A DNA stretch of 64,000 nt from Thermobacillus sp. ZCTH02-B1 (GTDB taxonomy: Bacteria > Bacillota > Bacilli > Paenibacillales > Paenibacillaceae): contig NZ_LZRU01000009.1 of the NCBI RefSeq assembly GCF_002159085.1, forward strand, positions 310,001 to 374,000. Direction: 5' to 3'. The position numbers and the translations under genes are program-made. This document shows positions 1-9,053 of the stretch, one piece after another; within the stretch, counting starts at the first letter, position 1; each line of letters begins with the position of its first letter. The notes beneath the pieces were generated by a model that had not been told where the DNA came from, did not search any database, and worked only from the letters and a program-made list of their open reading frames with translations.

Positions 1-80
1 AACTCTCGTCCGGACAGGCAATAGGCGACGGGCGGGGGTTTCCTTGTTTTGCAAATCGTCACGGGAGGTTCTCAGGGGGC

Positions 81-1670
81 ATGTTCAAGGTTCTCGTCAT
101 GGATTCGATCAGCGATCAGGGCATCCAACTCCTGATCGACGCGGAAGACGTGACCGTCGACAAGAAGTCGGGCCTGAGCGAAGACGAGCTCGTCGCCGTC
201 ATCGGCGAATACGACGCATTGCTCGTGCGCAGCCAGACGAAGGTCACCGCCCGGGTGCTGGAGGCCGGAAAGAAGCTGAAGGTGGTCGGCCGTGCCGGCG
301 TCGGCGTCGACAACATCGATCTCGCGGCCGCGACCGAGCGCGGCATCGTCGTCATCAACGCGCCGGACGGCAACACGATCACGACCTGCGAGCACACGTT
401 CGCGATGATGCTGGCGCTGGCCCGCCACATTCCGCAAGCCTACGCCAAGACGATCTCCGGCGTGTGGGACCGCAAGTCGTTCGTCGGCGTCGAGCTGCGC
501 AACAAGAAGCTCGGCATCCTCGGCATGGGCCGGATCGGCAGCGAGGTGGCCATCCGGGCGAAGGCGTTCGGCATGGAAGTGCTGGGCTACGACCCGTACC
601 TGACCGAGGAGCGCGCGGACAAGCTTGGCGTCAAAATCTCCACCATCGAAGAGATCGTCCGCACGGCGGACTTCATCACGGTGCATACCCCGCTCACGCC
701 GGAGACCCGGCACATGATCTCGCGTCCGCAATTCGAGATCATGAAGCCGGGCATGCGCATCATCAACTGCGCGCGCGGCGGCATCATCGACGAGCAGGCG
801 CTCATCGAGGCGATCGACGCCGGCATCGTGGCGGGCGCGGCCTTCGACGTGTTCGAGACCGAACCGCCGTCGCCGGATCATCCGTTCCTTCACCATCCGA
901 AAATCATCGTCACGCCGCACCTCGGCGCGTCGACGGTCGAAGCCCAGGAAAACGTGGCGATCGACGTCTCGGAACAGGTACTGCACATCCTGCGCGGCGA
1001 GCCGTTCAAAAACGCGGTGAACATGCCCTCGATCCCGTCCGAAGTGCTGAGCAAGCTGCAGCCCTACTACCCGCTCACCGAGAAGCTCGGCAAGGTCGCG
1101 GCCCAGCTCGCGGAGGGCGCGGTGGAAGAAATCAGCATTAGTTATTCGGGCGAAATCGCCGACATCGACACGTCTTCCCTGACCCGCTCGGTCGTCAAGG
1201 GCGTGCTGTCGCATCATCTCGGCGACGATCAGGTCAACCTGGTGAACAGCCTGCATCTCGCGAAGACGCGCGGCGTCTCCATCACATCGAACAAATCGTA
1301 CGCGCACAAGGGCTTTACGAACCTGATCACGGTCAAGCTGCGCACGAAGCGCGAGGAGCGTCTTGTGTCCGGCACGCTGCTGAACGGACTCGGCTCGCGC
1401 ATCGTCCAGATCGATCAGTTCCCGGTGGACGTCGCGCCGGAAGGCAACCTCGTGCTGATCAGCCACCACGACAAGCCGGGCATCATCGGCCGCGTCGGCA
1501 CGATCCTCGGCTCGAACGACATCAACATCGCGACGATGCAGGTCGGCCGCAAGCTGGTCGGCGGCGAGGCGATCATGGTGCTGACCGTCGACAAATCCGT
1601 GCCGAAGGACGTGCTGGCCGAAATCTCCCGGCTGCCGGATCTGAAGAACGCGAAGGAAATTCACGTCTGA
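81..1670 (+). CDS. serA: D-3-phosphoglycerate dehydrogenase SerA
   Basis: Cytoplasmic enzyme for the first step of serine synthesis, oxidising 3-phosphoglycerate with NAD+. The 529-residue protein matches the long Bacillus type (about 525 residues). It has an N-terminal 2-hydroxyacid dehydrogenase domain, a Rossmann segment with LGILGMGRIGSE near residue 145, an intervening domain, and a C-terminal ACT domain starting near residue 452 (HHDKPGIIGRVG), the usual serine-sensing site. A GGGAGGT ribosome site lies 11 bases before the ATG. It is the only gene on the plus strand in the first 35 kb and converges on resE. Any upstream control element lies outside the window. Confidence 0.97.
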   Translation: MFKVLVMDSISDQGIQLLIDAEDVTVDKKSGLSEDELVAVIGEYDALLVRSQTKVTARVLEAGKKLKVVGRAGVGVDNIDLAAATERGIVVINAPDGNTITTCEHTFAMMLALARHIPQAYAKTISGVWDRKSFVGVELRNKKLGILGMGRIGSEVAIRAKAFGMEVLGYDPYLTEERADKLGVKISTIEEIVRTADFITVHTPLTPETRHMISRPQFEIMKPGMRIINCARGGIIDEQALIEAIDAGIVAGAAFDVFETEPPSPDHPFLHHPKIIVTPHLGASTVEAQENVAIDVSEQVLHILRGEPFKNAVNMPSIPSEVLSKLQPYYPLTEKLGKVAAQLAEGAVEEISISYSGEIADIDTSSLTRSVVKGVLSHHLGDDQVNLVNSLHLAKTRGVSITSNKSYAHKGFTNLITVKLRTKREERLVSGTLLNGLGSRIVQIDQFPVDVAPEGNLVLISHHDKPGIIGRVGTILGSNDINIATMQVGRKLVGGEAIMVLTVDKSVPKDVLAEISRLPDLKNAKEIHV

Positions 1671-1772
1671 CGCCGGAAAGCGAAGGAATGGGTCCCACCC
1701 GGCCGCTCCCGGAGCGAAAGGCACCGCCAGGAACGCGGGAAAACGCCTGCGCCGGCCGGAAGCGGAACGAAA

Positions 1773-1819
1773 GAGGGCCTGAACCGCTCCCCCTGCATCC
1801 GGGGGCGGTTCAGGCCCTT
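1773..1819. terminator. Bidirectional terminator between serA and resE
   Basis: A perfect 13-base inverted repeat (GGGCCTGAACCGC at 1775-1787 and its complement at 1805-1817) is extended inside by a C5/G4 stem around a small loop. A short T-rich tail is present on both strands. It sits in the gap between two convergent genes, so it can end transcription from either side. Confidence 0.8.
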
Positions 1820-1882
1820 CCTGTTCCACGACCAACAAGAATAGGCGCTAATAGGCGCTCCGATTCGACGCGAACCGAAGCA

Positions 1883-3331
1883 TCAGGCTTGCGCCGGTTC
1901 GACGGGAAGCAGCATCGTGAACGTCGTGCCCCGCCCGACCTCGCTCTCCACGCCGATCCGGCCGCGGTGCGCCTCGACGATGTTCTTCACGATCGCAAGT
2001 CCCAGGCCCGTGCCGCCCGTCTCCCGGCCGGTGCCGCGCCTGCGCGCCTTGTCCGCCTTGTAGAACCGCTCGAACACGTACGGCAGATCTTCCGCCGGAA
2101 TGCCCTGCCCCTCGTCCCTTACAGCGATGCGCACGTGGCGCCTCCCGTCCGCCGAAGCCGGCTCCGCCCGGATCTCGATCGCCGCTCCGGCCGGCGTATG
2201 GCGTATCGCGTTCGAGAGCAGATTCGTCAGCACCTGCTCCAGCCGTCCCTCGTCGGCGGCCATCAGGATCAGCGGCTCGTCCGGAAGCGTGTGGTACAGC
2301 CGGATGTCCCGCTCCTTCGCGTACACGACGAATTTCCGGTGGACGCGCCGGATCAGCTCGCCGATGTTCACGACCTGCTGCTTGATCTCGAAGTGACCGC
2401 TCTCCATCCGCGCGAGATCGAGCAGATCGTTCACGAGCCGCCCCATCCGCACCGATTCGTCGTGGATGACACGGACGATCTCCCGCTGCTCCTCGGGCGA
2501 CACCGCGATGCCGTCGAGCAGCGCCTCGCTGTATCCCTGCAGCATCGAAAGCGGCGTGCGGATTTCATGGGAGACGTTCGCGATGAAATCGGTCCTGAGC
2601 TTCTCGAGCCGGTGCTCCTCCGTCACGTCGCGCAGCACGGCGACGGCGCCCCGGACGCCGTGCTCCGACATCAGCGGCGCCATGACGACCGACCAGGCCT
2701 CGTTCTGGACGTGAACCCTGCCGCTCACGTCGCGGCCTTCCCGCAGCACGGATTCGTAGAGTTCGCGCAGCGGGCCCGGGACGCCGGCATGGCGCGCCTC
2801 GCCGTCCGGCTCGTCTTCCCATGCGATGTCCGCCCACCGCTTCAGCATCGCTTCTCCCTGCGGATTGGACTGGATGACCCGCCCTCCGGCATCGAAGGTG
2901 ATGACCGCGTCCCGCATGCTGCGCAGAATGCCGGCGAGGTGCTCCTTCTCGTGCTGCAGGGCGCGGATCAGCTTGTTCACCTCAGCGGCCATGTGGTTGA
3001 ACGTACCCGCCAGCTCGCCGATCTCGTCGGTGGAGCGGATCGGCAGCCGCATCCGGTAATCGCCCTGCGCGATCAGATCCGCCGCCCGCTTCATTTCAAT
3101 CAGCGGCTTGTTGATTTTGAACGAGAGGAAGAACGCGAAGAACGTCGTCAGCAGGAAGCCGATGGCGCCCGTGATGATGAACAGCAACTTGATCTTGCCG
3201 GCGTTGTTCGTAAAGGCCAGATCGATGTACTGCAGCAGGAACATGCCGAGGATGACAAGCACGGCCGCCACCAGCAGGATGATCGTCCCCCACAGCTTGA
3301 AGACGACGCTCCGCATGAAGCGCGGAATCAT
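1883..3331 (-). CDS. resE: Redox-sensing histidine kinase ResE
   Basis: Membrane histidine kinase that phosphorylates ResD to control respiration and cytochrome genes. Two transmembrane helices (about residues 12-34 and 49-70) are followed by HAMP, a PAS domain near 130-235, a HisKA domain with the phospho-acceptor histidine in NVSHEIRTPLS, and a HATPase domain (DEGQGIP; GTGLGLAIV). At 482 residues it is about 100 shorter than B. subtilis ResE because only about 14 residues separate the two helices; the extracytoplasmic sensor domain is missing. The stop of resD abuts the start, so the two are co-transcribed. Confidence 0.93.
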   Translation of the reverse strand: MIPRFMRSVVFKLWGTIILLVAAVLVILGMFLLQYIDLAFTNNAGKIKLLFIITGAIGFLLTTFFAFFLSFKINKPLIEMKRAADLIAQGDYRMRLPIRSTDEIGELAGTFNHMAAEVNKLIRALQHEKEHLAGILRSMRDAVITFDAGGRVIQSNPQGEAMLKRWADIAWEDEPDGEARHAGVPGPLRELYESVLREGRDVSGRVHVQNEAWSVVMAPLMSEHGVRGAVAVLRDVTEEHRLEKLRTDFIANVSHEIRTPLSMLQGYSEALLDGIAVSPEEQREIVRVIHDESVRMGRLVNDLLDLARMESGHFEIKQQVVNIGELIRRVHRKFVVYAKERDIRLYHTLPDEPLILMAADEGRLEQVLTNLLSNAIRHTPAGAAIEIRAEPASADGRRHVRIAVRDEGQGIPAEDLPYVFERFYKADKARRRGTGRETGGTGLGLAIVKNIVEAHRGRIGVESEVGRGTTFTMLLPVEPAQA

Positions 3332-3332
3332 C

Positions 3333-4049
3333 TCACTTCGGCACCTCGAGCTTGTAGCCGACTCCCCACACCGTCGTGATCATCGCCGCCGCTTCCGGCG
3401 ACACCCGGTTCAACTTTTCGCGGAGCCGCTTCACGTGGGTGTCGACCGTCCGCAGATCGCCGAAAAATTCGTAGTTCCACACATCCTTCAGCAGATCTTC
3501 CCGGGTGAACACCTTGTCCGGCGACTTCGCAAGGTAGTAGAGCAGATCGTATTCCTTCGGCGTCAGCTGCACTTCCTGACCGTTCGCCGTCACGCGATGC
3601 GCATCATGCTCGATCATGAGATGCGGGAACACGATGTTGTTGCTCGCGTGCGTGTCCCGGGTGAGAAAGGCGGTCGCCGAAGACCGGCGCAGGATCGCCT
3701 TCACGCGGTAGATGACCTCGCGCGGGCTGAACGGCTTGACGACATAGTCGTCCGCGCCGGCCTCAAATCCCTGCACCCGGTTCATCTCCTCGCCCTTGGC
3801 GGTCAGCATGAGCACCGGCGTCGCCTTCGTCTGGCGCAGCTTCGAGCAGACCTCGATGCCGTCCATTCCCGGCAGCATCAGGTCGAGGATGATGAGGTCG
3901 TAGTCGTGCTCGAGCGCCATTTTCAGCGCCTGCTCGCCGTCCTCCGCCTCGTCGATCGCATAGCCCTCTTTCTCGAGATACATGCGGAGCAGCCGCCGGA
4001 TGCGCTCCTCGTCATCCACGACCAGAATCCGTTCCGTCCGTTCCTCCAC
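3333..4049 (-). CDS. resD: Response regulator ResD (OmpR family)
   Basis: DNA-binding response regulator, partner of ResE, activating res, cytochrome and anaerobic genes. The receiver domain begins ERILVVDDEERIRRLL and carries the phospho-aspartate in ILDLMLPGMDG; the C-terminal winged helix contains LTPKEYDLLYYL. I chose the GTG at 4049 because an AAGGAG site lies 10 bases upstream; a GTG at 4058 is too close to that site. The reading frame stays open much further upstream, but that part is antisense to resC. Length is 238 residues, as in Bacillus. Confidence 0.95.
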   Translation of the reverse strand: MEERTERILVVDDEERIRRLLRMYLEKEGYAIDEAEDGEQALKMALEHDYDLIILDLMLPGMDGIEVCSKLRQTKATPVLMLTAKGEEMNRVQGFEAGADDYVVKPFSPREVIYRVKAILRRSSATAFLTRDTHASNNIVFPHLMIEHDAHRVTANGQEVQLTPKEYDLLYYLAKSPDKVFTREDLLKDVWNYEFFGDLRTVDTHVKRLREKLNRVSPEAAAMITTVWGVGYKLEVPK

Positions 4050-4081
4050 CGAATCCACGCTCCTTCGACATCGCTCATGTA

Positions 4082-5344
4082 TCAGCTCACGCCGGCGTAC
4101 GAATGGAGGCCGGCGATGATCAGATTGACGCCGATCAGTGTGAACATCACGATGAGAAAGCCGATGACCGACAGCCAGGACGATCGGAGGCCGTGCCATC
4201 CGTTCGATAACCGGAGATGCAGATAGGCGCTGTAGAAAAGCCAGGTGATGAGCGCCCAGACCTCCTTCGGATCCCAGCCCCAGAACCGTCCCCAGGCCTG
4301 TTCGGCCCAGATCATCGCGAAGATGAGGGCGCCCAGCGTGAAGATCGGAAAGCCGATCGCGATCGCACGGTAGCTGATTTCGTCCAGGTCCTCGGGATCG
4401 ATGCCTTCCAGCAGCGGATGGATGACCGCGCCGAGCGGCCTGCGCGCGGCAAGCCTGAGCAGCCCGTAGAGGATCGTGCCGCTGATGATGGACCAGATCA
4501 CCGTGTTGAACTTCCGGCCGGCGTTCACGCCCTGCATCCAGGCCGGCGCCTCGAACAGCGGCCGGTCCAGCCCCAGGAACGGCCGGACGGACACGGGCTC
4601 GCTGCCGTGGGGTTTCACGATCGGCGGCATCTGGTACTCGATCGTCTCCCGCGTCCACTGCTCGTTGCCGTATGCGTCGATCGTCAGTTCCTCCCGCAGG
4701 AACGTCGCTTCATAACCGGCGCCGCGGAACGCGAACACCGTGATGATGAAGCCGGCGACCACGACCAGCACGTACAGCGAGAATTCGAGCCAGAATTGCG
4801 ATCGCCGCGCGGAAGCGCTCTTGTCGTTATAATCGGTTACGCGCAGCAAATACATGAGACCCGCGGCGAAGCCGACGGCGAAGAACGCTTCGCCGAGCGC
4901 GGCGCCCGTCACGTGCAGCCGCAGCCAGTTCGACTGGAGCGACGGCACGAGCGGCTGCACCTCCGAAGGAAATACCGCGGCGTAGGCGATGATCAGGATC
5001 GTGAGCGGCAGCGCGAACATGCCGAGCAGCGGCGCGCGGTAGATCGCGTACAGGACCGTGAACGCGATCATGATCATCATGCCGAGCAGCGTCATGAATT
5101 CGTACATGTTGCTCGTCGGGATGTGGCCCGCCCCCGCCCACCGGGTGAAGAAGAACGCGAGATGGGCGGCGAGGCCGAGCGACGAGCAGATGAACGCGAT
5201 CCTGCCCCATTTGCGCAAATGGTGCTGCGGGTCGCGGTTTTTCCATTTTCTCCCGATCACCGCGATCACGTAGAACAGGAACGCGGCGCAATAGAGGACG
5301 AACGCGACGAGAAACGCGCCGCTGCTGATGGAAAGCCAGTTCAC
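4082..5344 (-). CDS. resC: Cytochrome c biogenesis protein ResC (CcsA type)
   Basis: Multi-pass membrane protein of System II cytochrome c maturation. With ResB it moves haem across the membrane and attaches it to apocytochrome c. The diagnostic tryptophan-rich haem-binding motif WGRFWGWDPKEVWALITW is present near residue 348, with multiple hydrophobic helices around it. The start overlaps the resB stop by four bases (ATGA), which indicates translational coupling. At 420 residues it is slightly longer than the B. subtilis protein; the extra length is a hydrophilic loop around residues 220-265. Confidence 0.95.
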   Translation of the reverse strand: MNWLSISSGAFLVAFVLYCAAFLFYVIAVIGRKWKNRDPQHHLRKWGRIAFICSSLGLAAHLAFFFTRWAGAGHIPTSNMYEFMTLLGMMIMIAFTVLYAIYRAPLLGMFALPLTILIIAYAAVFPSEVQPLVPSLQSNWLRLHVTGAALGEAFFAVGFAAGLMYLLRVTDYNDKSASARRSQFWLEFSLYVLVVVAGFIITVFAFRGAGYEATFLREELTIDAYGNEQWTRETIEYQMPPIVKPHGSEPVSVRPFLGLDRPLFEAPAWMQGVNAGRKFNTVIWSIISGTILYGLLRLAARRPLGAVIHPLLEGIDPEDLDEISYRAIAIGFPIFTLGALIFAMIWAEQAWGRFWGWDPKEVWALITWLFYSAYLHLRLSNGWHGLRSSWLSVIGFLIVMFTLIGVNLIIAGLHSYAGVS

Positions 5345-6993
5345 CGTCTTTTACCTCCGTTGTCCAGCGACTTCGGGTCGGCTTCGAGGCCGGCCGACCG
5401 CAAGGCGGCGGCGACTTCGCTCCTCAGGCCGTACCAGTTCTTGTTCGTGTGGGCGCCGAGCGTCAGCCGGCCGTCGTCGATGCGCAGCCAGACCCGCCGG
5501 TGCTGCCAGTAGAACCCCATGACGAGCCCGATCAACGAGATGAAGGCGCCGGCGAAGATGTACGGCAGGGCCCGGTCGACGCGGACATTCAGGTAACTGA
5601 CGTCGCCGAGAAATTCCACGTGCGCCATGTCCGTCACGCGGAAATCGAACCGCTCGGCCAACTCGCCGTTGATCAGGTCCTGTCCGAACCGCTCGCGGTC
5701 GGTCGGAATCGGGAAGTAGAAAAACGTCTCGCCGCCCTCCGGCAGGTCCGGCCCCTCGATCAGGAACAGGAACGCCGGCGCGTTCGGCTGCGAGGACTTG
5801 TTGCCGGGCACGCCGTCGGCGTTCACCGTGAAGTCGAGGAACCGGGTGATCAGCTTCAGCCGGTAGGGGCCGAGCTCATACTCCGGCTCCGGCTCCAGAA
5901 TCGACAGTTCGAACGGCCCGTAGGTTTCGCCGCTCTTCAGATCGACGAGCACCGGGCGGATGGTCTTCAGGCGCGGCGTCGTGTCGTAATCGAACTGGTA
6001 CAGCTTGAGTCCCTTGTACTCGAGCGGGTCGTTGACAACGATGTCGTGCTCCTTCACCTTGCGCAGGACGGGCTCCAGCGCCGTGCTGCCGCAGTTCGCC
6101 TCGCACACGTACAGCTCGGCCTTCGTCACGAACCGCTTCGGGCGAAGCGTGCCCTTCAGCCGCTCCGGCAGCTCGTCGTCCGAGTAAAACTCGACCTCGA
6201 AATCGAGGTTCTTCACATAATAGTTCGTTTCGGGAATGTGCGCGATCTCGCCTTCCCGGACGCCCACGTACTCGTCCAGCTGCCAGCCCGGAATCGCGCG
6301 GGCGAGCACGGCCAGCAGAAAGATGATCAGCCCGACGTGGTTGATATAGGGCCCCCACCGGCTGAAACGGTTTTTCTCGGCGAGCAGCGCGTTGTCCTCG
6401 ACCCGGACGCGGAACCGCCTCTTCCGGAACTGTTCGGCGAGCTTCCGCATCCATTCCGCGTCGTCGTCTTCCAGATCGGCGGCGTATGTCACCCGCTGGC
6501 GCGTCAGGAACTGGATGTGCTTGCGCACCTGCTGCTTGTTCAGCGCGCGGTACAGCGGCACCACCCGGTCCAGGCTGCAGATGACGAGCGACGCGCCGAT
6601 CATGACGAGCAGCGTGATGAACCACCACGACTCGTAGGTGCGGGAGAAGCCGAGCATGTAATAAATTTTGCCGGCCAGGCCGTAATGCTCCTCGTACCAG
6701 GAAGGGTCAAAATTGATGAACGCGTTTTCCTGCGGCAGAATCGTGCCGAAAATCGCGGCGATCAGCGTGATGACGATCAGGACGACGGCCACCTTGACCG
6801 AGGAAAAGAAGCTCCAAATCCGGTCCAGCAGGTTCGGATTCGATTTCTGCGACCTGCGCGCCACGCCGTCGTACCGCATCTCGAGCGGACCATCCGTCAG
6901 CGCTTCCGTGCCGAGCGGTTTGCCGCACGACTCGCAGAGCGCCGTGTCCGGCGGGTTCTGGTGTCCGCACTCGCACTTCGTGTTCTCCAACAA
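5341..6993 (-). CDS. resB: Cytochrome c biogenesis protein ResB
   Basis: System II cytochrome c synthetase component that acts with ResC at the membrane. The N terminus carries a small zinc-ribbon-like segment (CECGH near residue 8, CESCGKP near 21). It is followed by transmembrane helices near 60-85 and 118-140, a third at about 218-235, a large extracytoplasmic domain, and a last helix near 478-498. At 550 residues it is typical of the family. It lies between resA (24-base gap) and resC (four-base overlap) in one operon. Confidence 0.95.
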   Translation of the reverse strand: MLENTKCECGHQNPPDTALCESCGKPLGTEALTDGPLEMRYDGVARRSQKSNPNLLDRIWSFFSSVKVAVVLIVITLIAAIFGTILPQENAFINFDPSWYEEHYGLAGKIYYMLGFSRTYESWWFITLLVMIGASLVICSLDRVVPLYRALNKQQVRKHIQFLTRQRVTYAADLEDDDAEWMRKLAEQFRKRRFRVRVEDNALLAEKNRFSRWGPYINHVGLIIFLLAVLARAIPGWQLDEYVGVREGEIAHIPETNYYVKNLDFEVEFYSDDELPERLKGTLRPKRFVTKAELYVCEANCGSTALEPVLRKVKEHDIVVNDPLEYKGLKLYQFDYDTTPRLKTIRPVLVDLKSGETYGPFELSILEPEPEYELGPYRLKLITRFLDFTVNADGVPGNKSSQPNAPAFLFLIEGPDLPEGGETFFYFPIPTDRERFGQDLINGELAERFDFRVTDMAHVEFLGDVSYLNVRVDRALPYIFAGAFISLIGLVMGFYWQHRRVWLRIDDGRLTLGAHTNKNWYGLRSEVAAALRSAGLEADPKSLDNGGKRR

Positions 6994-7017
6994 CGAAAGC
7001 CTGCTCCTTTCCGGCCG

Positions 7018-7548
7018 TCACGTCTCCAGCAGTCTCAGGATGTACCGCTCGATTTCCTCATCCGTCATGCCGCCGGTGTCGATATCCAGGATTCGCCCGT
7101 CGCGGCCGATGAAGAACGTCGTCGGGTAGGAACGCAGCGCGTATTTCCGTTCGATCATGCGGTTCCTGTCGCGCAGGATCGTGTAGGACAGGTTGAACCG
7201 CTTCAGGAAATCGCGCACCGTGATGTCGTCCTCGCTCAGATTGATCGCGAGCACGACGAGCCCCTGATCCTTGTATTTCTGGTATTGCCGCTCGATCGCC
7301 GGCATTTCCGCCACACAGGGCGGACAGAACGTTCCCCAGAAGTTGATGATGACGGGCCTTCCCCTGTAATCCGCGAGGCTGTGCAGATTGCCTTCGACAT
7401 CGGCCACATTTTCGAACGCCGGCGGACGGCCGCCGATCTTCGGTTTCTCGTCCGACTTGAAGAGCGACGTTCCGACGGCGTAGCCGCCGAGCAGCAGAAT
7501 GCCGATCAGAATGACGACCTGCGTGATCTTGCGCTTCCGGCCCTTCAT
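7018..7548 (-). CDS. resA: Thiol-disulfide oxidoreductase ResA
   Basis: Membrane-anchored thioredoxin-like protein that reduces the cysteines of apocytochrome c before haem attachment. An N-terminal anchor helix (residues about 9-28) is followed by a TlpA/AhpC-type thioredoxin fold with the active-site motif FCPPC in WGTFCPPCVAEMP near residue 75, and a cis-proline region at SYPTTFFIGRDG. At 176 residues it matches family length. It is the first gene of the resABCDE cluster, and a -10-like element lies 40 bases upstream. Confidence 0.95.
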   Translation of the reverse strand: MKGRKRKITQVVILIGILLLGGYAVGTSLFKSDEKPKIGGRPPAFENVADVEGNLHSLADYRGRPVIINFWGTFCPPCVAEMPAIERQYQKYKDQGLVVLAINLSEDDITVRDFLKRFNLSYTILRDRNRMIERKYALRSYPTTFFIGRDGRILDIDTGGMTDEEIERYILRLLET

Positions 7549-7587
7549 CCCCTGTCACCCTTCCGCATGTTCCGTCATTCTCCATCC

Positions 7588-7593
7588 ATTATA
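7588..7593 (-). promoter_or_regulatory. Possible -10 element for resABCDE
   Basis: A perfect TATAAT hexamer on the minus strand lies 40 bases upstream of resA. I see no good -35 hexamer at 17 bases, which would fit a promoter that needs an activator such as ResD. Only the -10 is directly visible. Confidence 0.35.
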
Positions 7594-7630
7594 ACGAATC
7601 CCGGCGCCTTGGGGCTCCGGGGCCGGATCG

Positions 7631-8371
7631 CTATTTATGAACTTTGTGTGACCTTTCGGCTTCCTGCAGCAGCGCGCGCACCTCTTCGGGCGAAAGCTCC
7701 CGGTACTTCCCGCGGGGGATGCCCTGCAGCGTCAGGCAGCCGAAGCGGACGCGCTTGAGCCGCTTCACCGGGTGACCGATCGCCTCGAACATCCGCCGCA
7801 CCTGGCGGTTGCGCCCTTCGTACAGCGTGATCTCGATCGTCGCCTCGTTCCGGTCCGGATCGACGTCCCGGTACTCGACCTCCGCCGGCGCCGTCATGCC
7901 GTCGTCCAACTCGATGCCGGCCGCCAGCTTTTCCAGCAGCGTCCCGTGCGGAATGCCCTTGACCACGGCGTGGTAGGTCCGCGGAATGTGGCTGGAAGGA
8001 TGGGTCAGCCGGTTCGCGAAATCGCCGTCGTTCGTGACGATGAGCAGGCCCTCGGTATCGTAATCGAGCCGCCCGACCGGATACACCCGCTCCCGGACAT
8101 GGCGGAAATAGTCGGTTACGACCTTGCGCCCCTGCGGATCATGCACGCTCGTGATGACTCCCTTCGGCTTGTGGAAGGCAAAATACAGCTTCCGCTCGGG
8201 CCGAATGACGCGACCCGCAACGCGGATTTCGTCAACGGCCGGATCGGCTTTCGCGCCGAGCGTGCGGACGACCACGCCGTTCACTTCGACCCGTCCGGCC
8301 AGGATCAGCTCCTCGCATTTCCGCCGCGACGCCACTCCCGCGCGGGCCATGATCTTTTGCAGTCGTTCCAA
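7631..8371 (-). CDS. rluB: 23S rRNA pseudouridine synthase RluB-like
   Basis: RsuA-family pseudouridine synthase expected to modify 23S rRNA (position 2605 in E. coli numbering). An N-terminal S4 RNA-binding domain (ERLQKIMARAGVASRRK) is followed by the catalytic domain with the aspartate in GRLDYDTEGLLIVTNDG near residue 102. The start is TTG at 8371, preceded by GAGGTGA at good spacing. The B. subtilis orthologue (ypuL) lies at the same place, between spmB and resA. Length is 246 residues. Confidence 0.93.
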   Translation of the reverse strand: MERLQKIMARAGVASRRKCEELILAGRVEVNGVVVRTLGAKADPAVDEIRVAGRVIRPERKLYFAFHKPKGVITSVHDPQGRKVVTDYFRHVRERVYPVGRLDYDTEGLLIVTNDGDFANRLTHPSSHIPRTYHAVVKGIPHGTLLEKLAAGIELDDGMTAPAEVEYRDVDPDRNEATIEITLYEGRNRQVRRMFEAIGHPVKRLKRVRFGCLTLQGIPRGKYRELSPEEVRALLQEAERSHKVHK

Positions 8372-8392
8372 TCGCCGTCACCTCTCGACAAC

Positions 8393-8421
8393 ATCATACC
8401 CGTCCGCCCGCGAAATCACAA
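8393..8421 (-). promoter_or_regulatory. Sigma-A promoter for rluB
   Basis: On the minus strand TTGTGA (8416-8421), a 17-base spacer and TATGAT (8393-8398) form a reasonable sigma-A promoter about 20 bases upstream of the rluB start. Confidence 0.55.
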
Positions 8422-8438
8422 GCAACCGGGCAGCGACG

Positions 8439-8483
8439 AAAGCGGGATCGCCTGCGGTCCTGAAACCCGGCGGTTCCCGCTTT
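8439..8483 (-). terminator. Stem-loop after spmB
   Basis: AAAGCGGG at 8439-8446 pairs with its complement at 8476-8483, with an inner CGCC/GGCG stem. It lies just downstream of the spmB stop and upstream of the rluB promoter. The T tract is poor, so termination is probable but not certain. Confidence 0.4.
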
Positions 8484-8513
8484 GCTTCCGTTATATGGTA
8501 TTGCCCGGATCGG

Positions 8514-9047
8514 TCATCCGAAAACAAGCAGGCAGACGGCGACGGAGGCGACGAACCCGACCAGATCCGAGAAAAGCCCCACTTTCAGCGCGTAGCGCGT
8601 GCGGCGGATGCCGACCGCGCCGAAATAGACGGTCAGCACGTACAGCGTCGTGTCCGTGCTGCCCTGAATCGTCGAAGCGATGCGGCCGATCATCGAATCC
8701 GGCCCGTGCGTCTTGATGAGGTCGGTCGTGTAGGCAAGCGAACCCGCGCCGGTGATCGGCCGGAGCAGCCCGAGCGGCACGACCTCGCCCGGCACGCCCA
8801 GCCGCTCGCACAACGGCCGGATGATCCCGACGACCATGTCCATCGCGCCCGAGGCGCGGAACATGGCGATTGCCGTCAACATGCCGACGAGGTGCGGAAT
8901 GAGGCCGACCGCGGTTCCGAAGCCGTCCTTTGCGCCTTCGACGAACGATTCGTACACCGGCACCTTGCGGTACGCCGCATACAGCGGAATGAAGGCGATC
9001 AGCGCGGGGATCATCCAGGCGGAGATCGCCGTGACGAGTTCGTACAC
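8514..9047 (-). CDS. spmB: Spore maturation protein B
   Basis: Membrane protein acting with SpmA in the developing spore, needed for proper core dehydration and heat resistance. It is a nucleoside-recognition (Gate) family protein of 177 residues with several hydrophobic helices and the conserved stretch GSTDTTLYVLTVYFGAVGIR near residue 130. It follows spmA by six bases and completes the dacB-spmA-spmB operon seen in Bacillus. Confidence 0.94.
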   Translation of the reverse strand: MYELVTAISAWMIPALIAFIPLYAAYRKVPVYESFVEGAKDGFGTAVGLIPHLVGMLTAIAMFRASGAMDMVVGIIRPLCERLGVPGEVVPLGLLRPITGAGSLAYTTDLIKTHGPDSMIGRIASTIQGSTDTTLYVLTVYFGAVGIRRTRYALKVGLFSDLVGFVASVAVCLLVFG

Positions 9048-9053
9048 CGCGCC

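Noticed and set aside
1..80. Possible upstream regulatory element of serA
   Set aside because: Only 80 bases are available; apart from the ribosome site nothing can be recognised.
72..1838. Open frame of 588 codons opposite serA
   Set aside because: serA is certain; the opposite frame is Arg/Asp/Val-rich and has no start signal.
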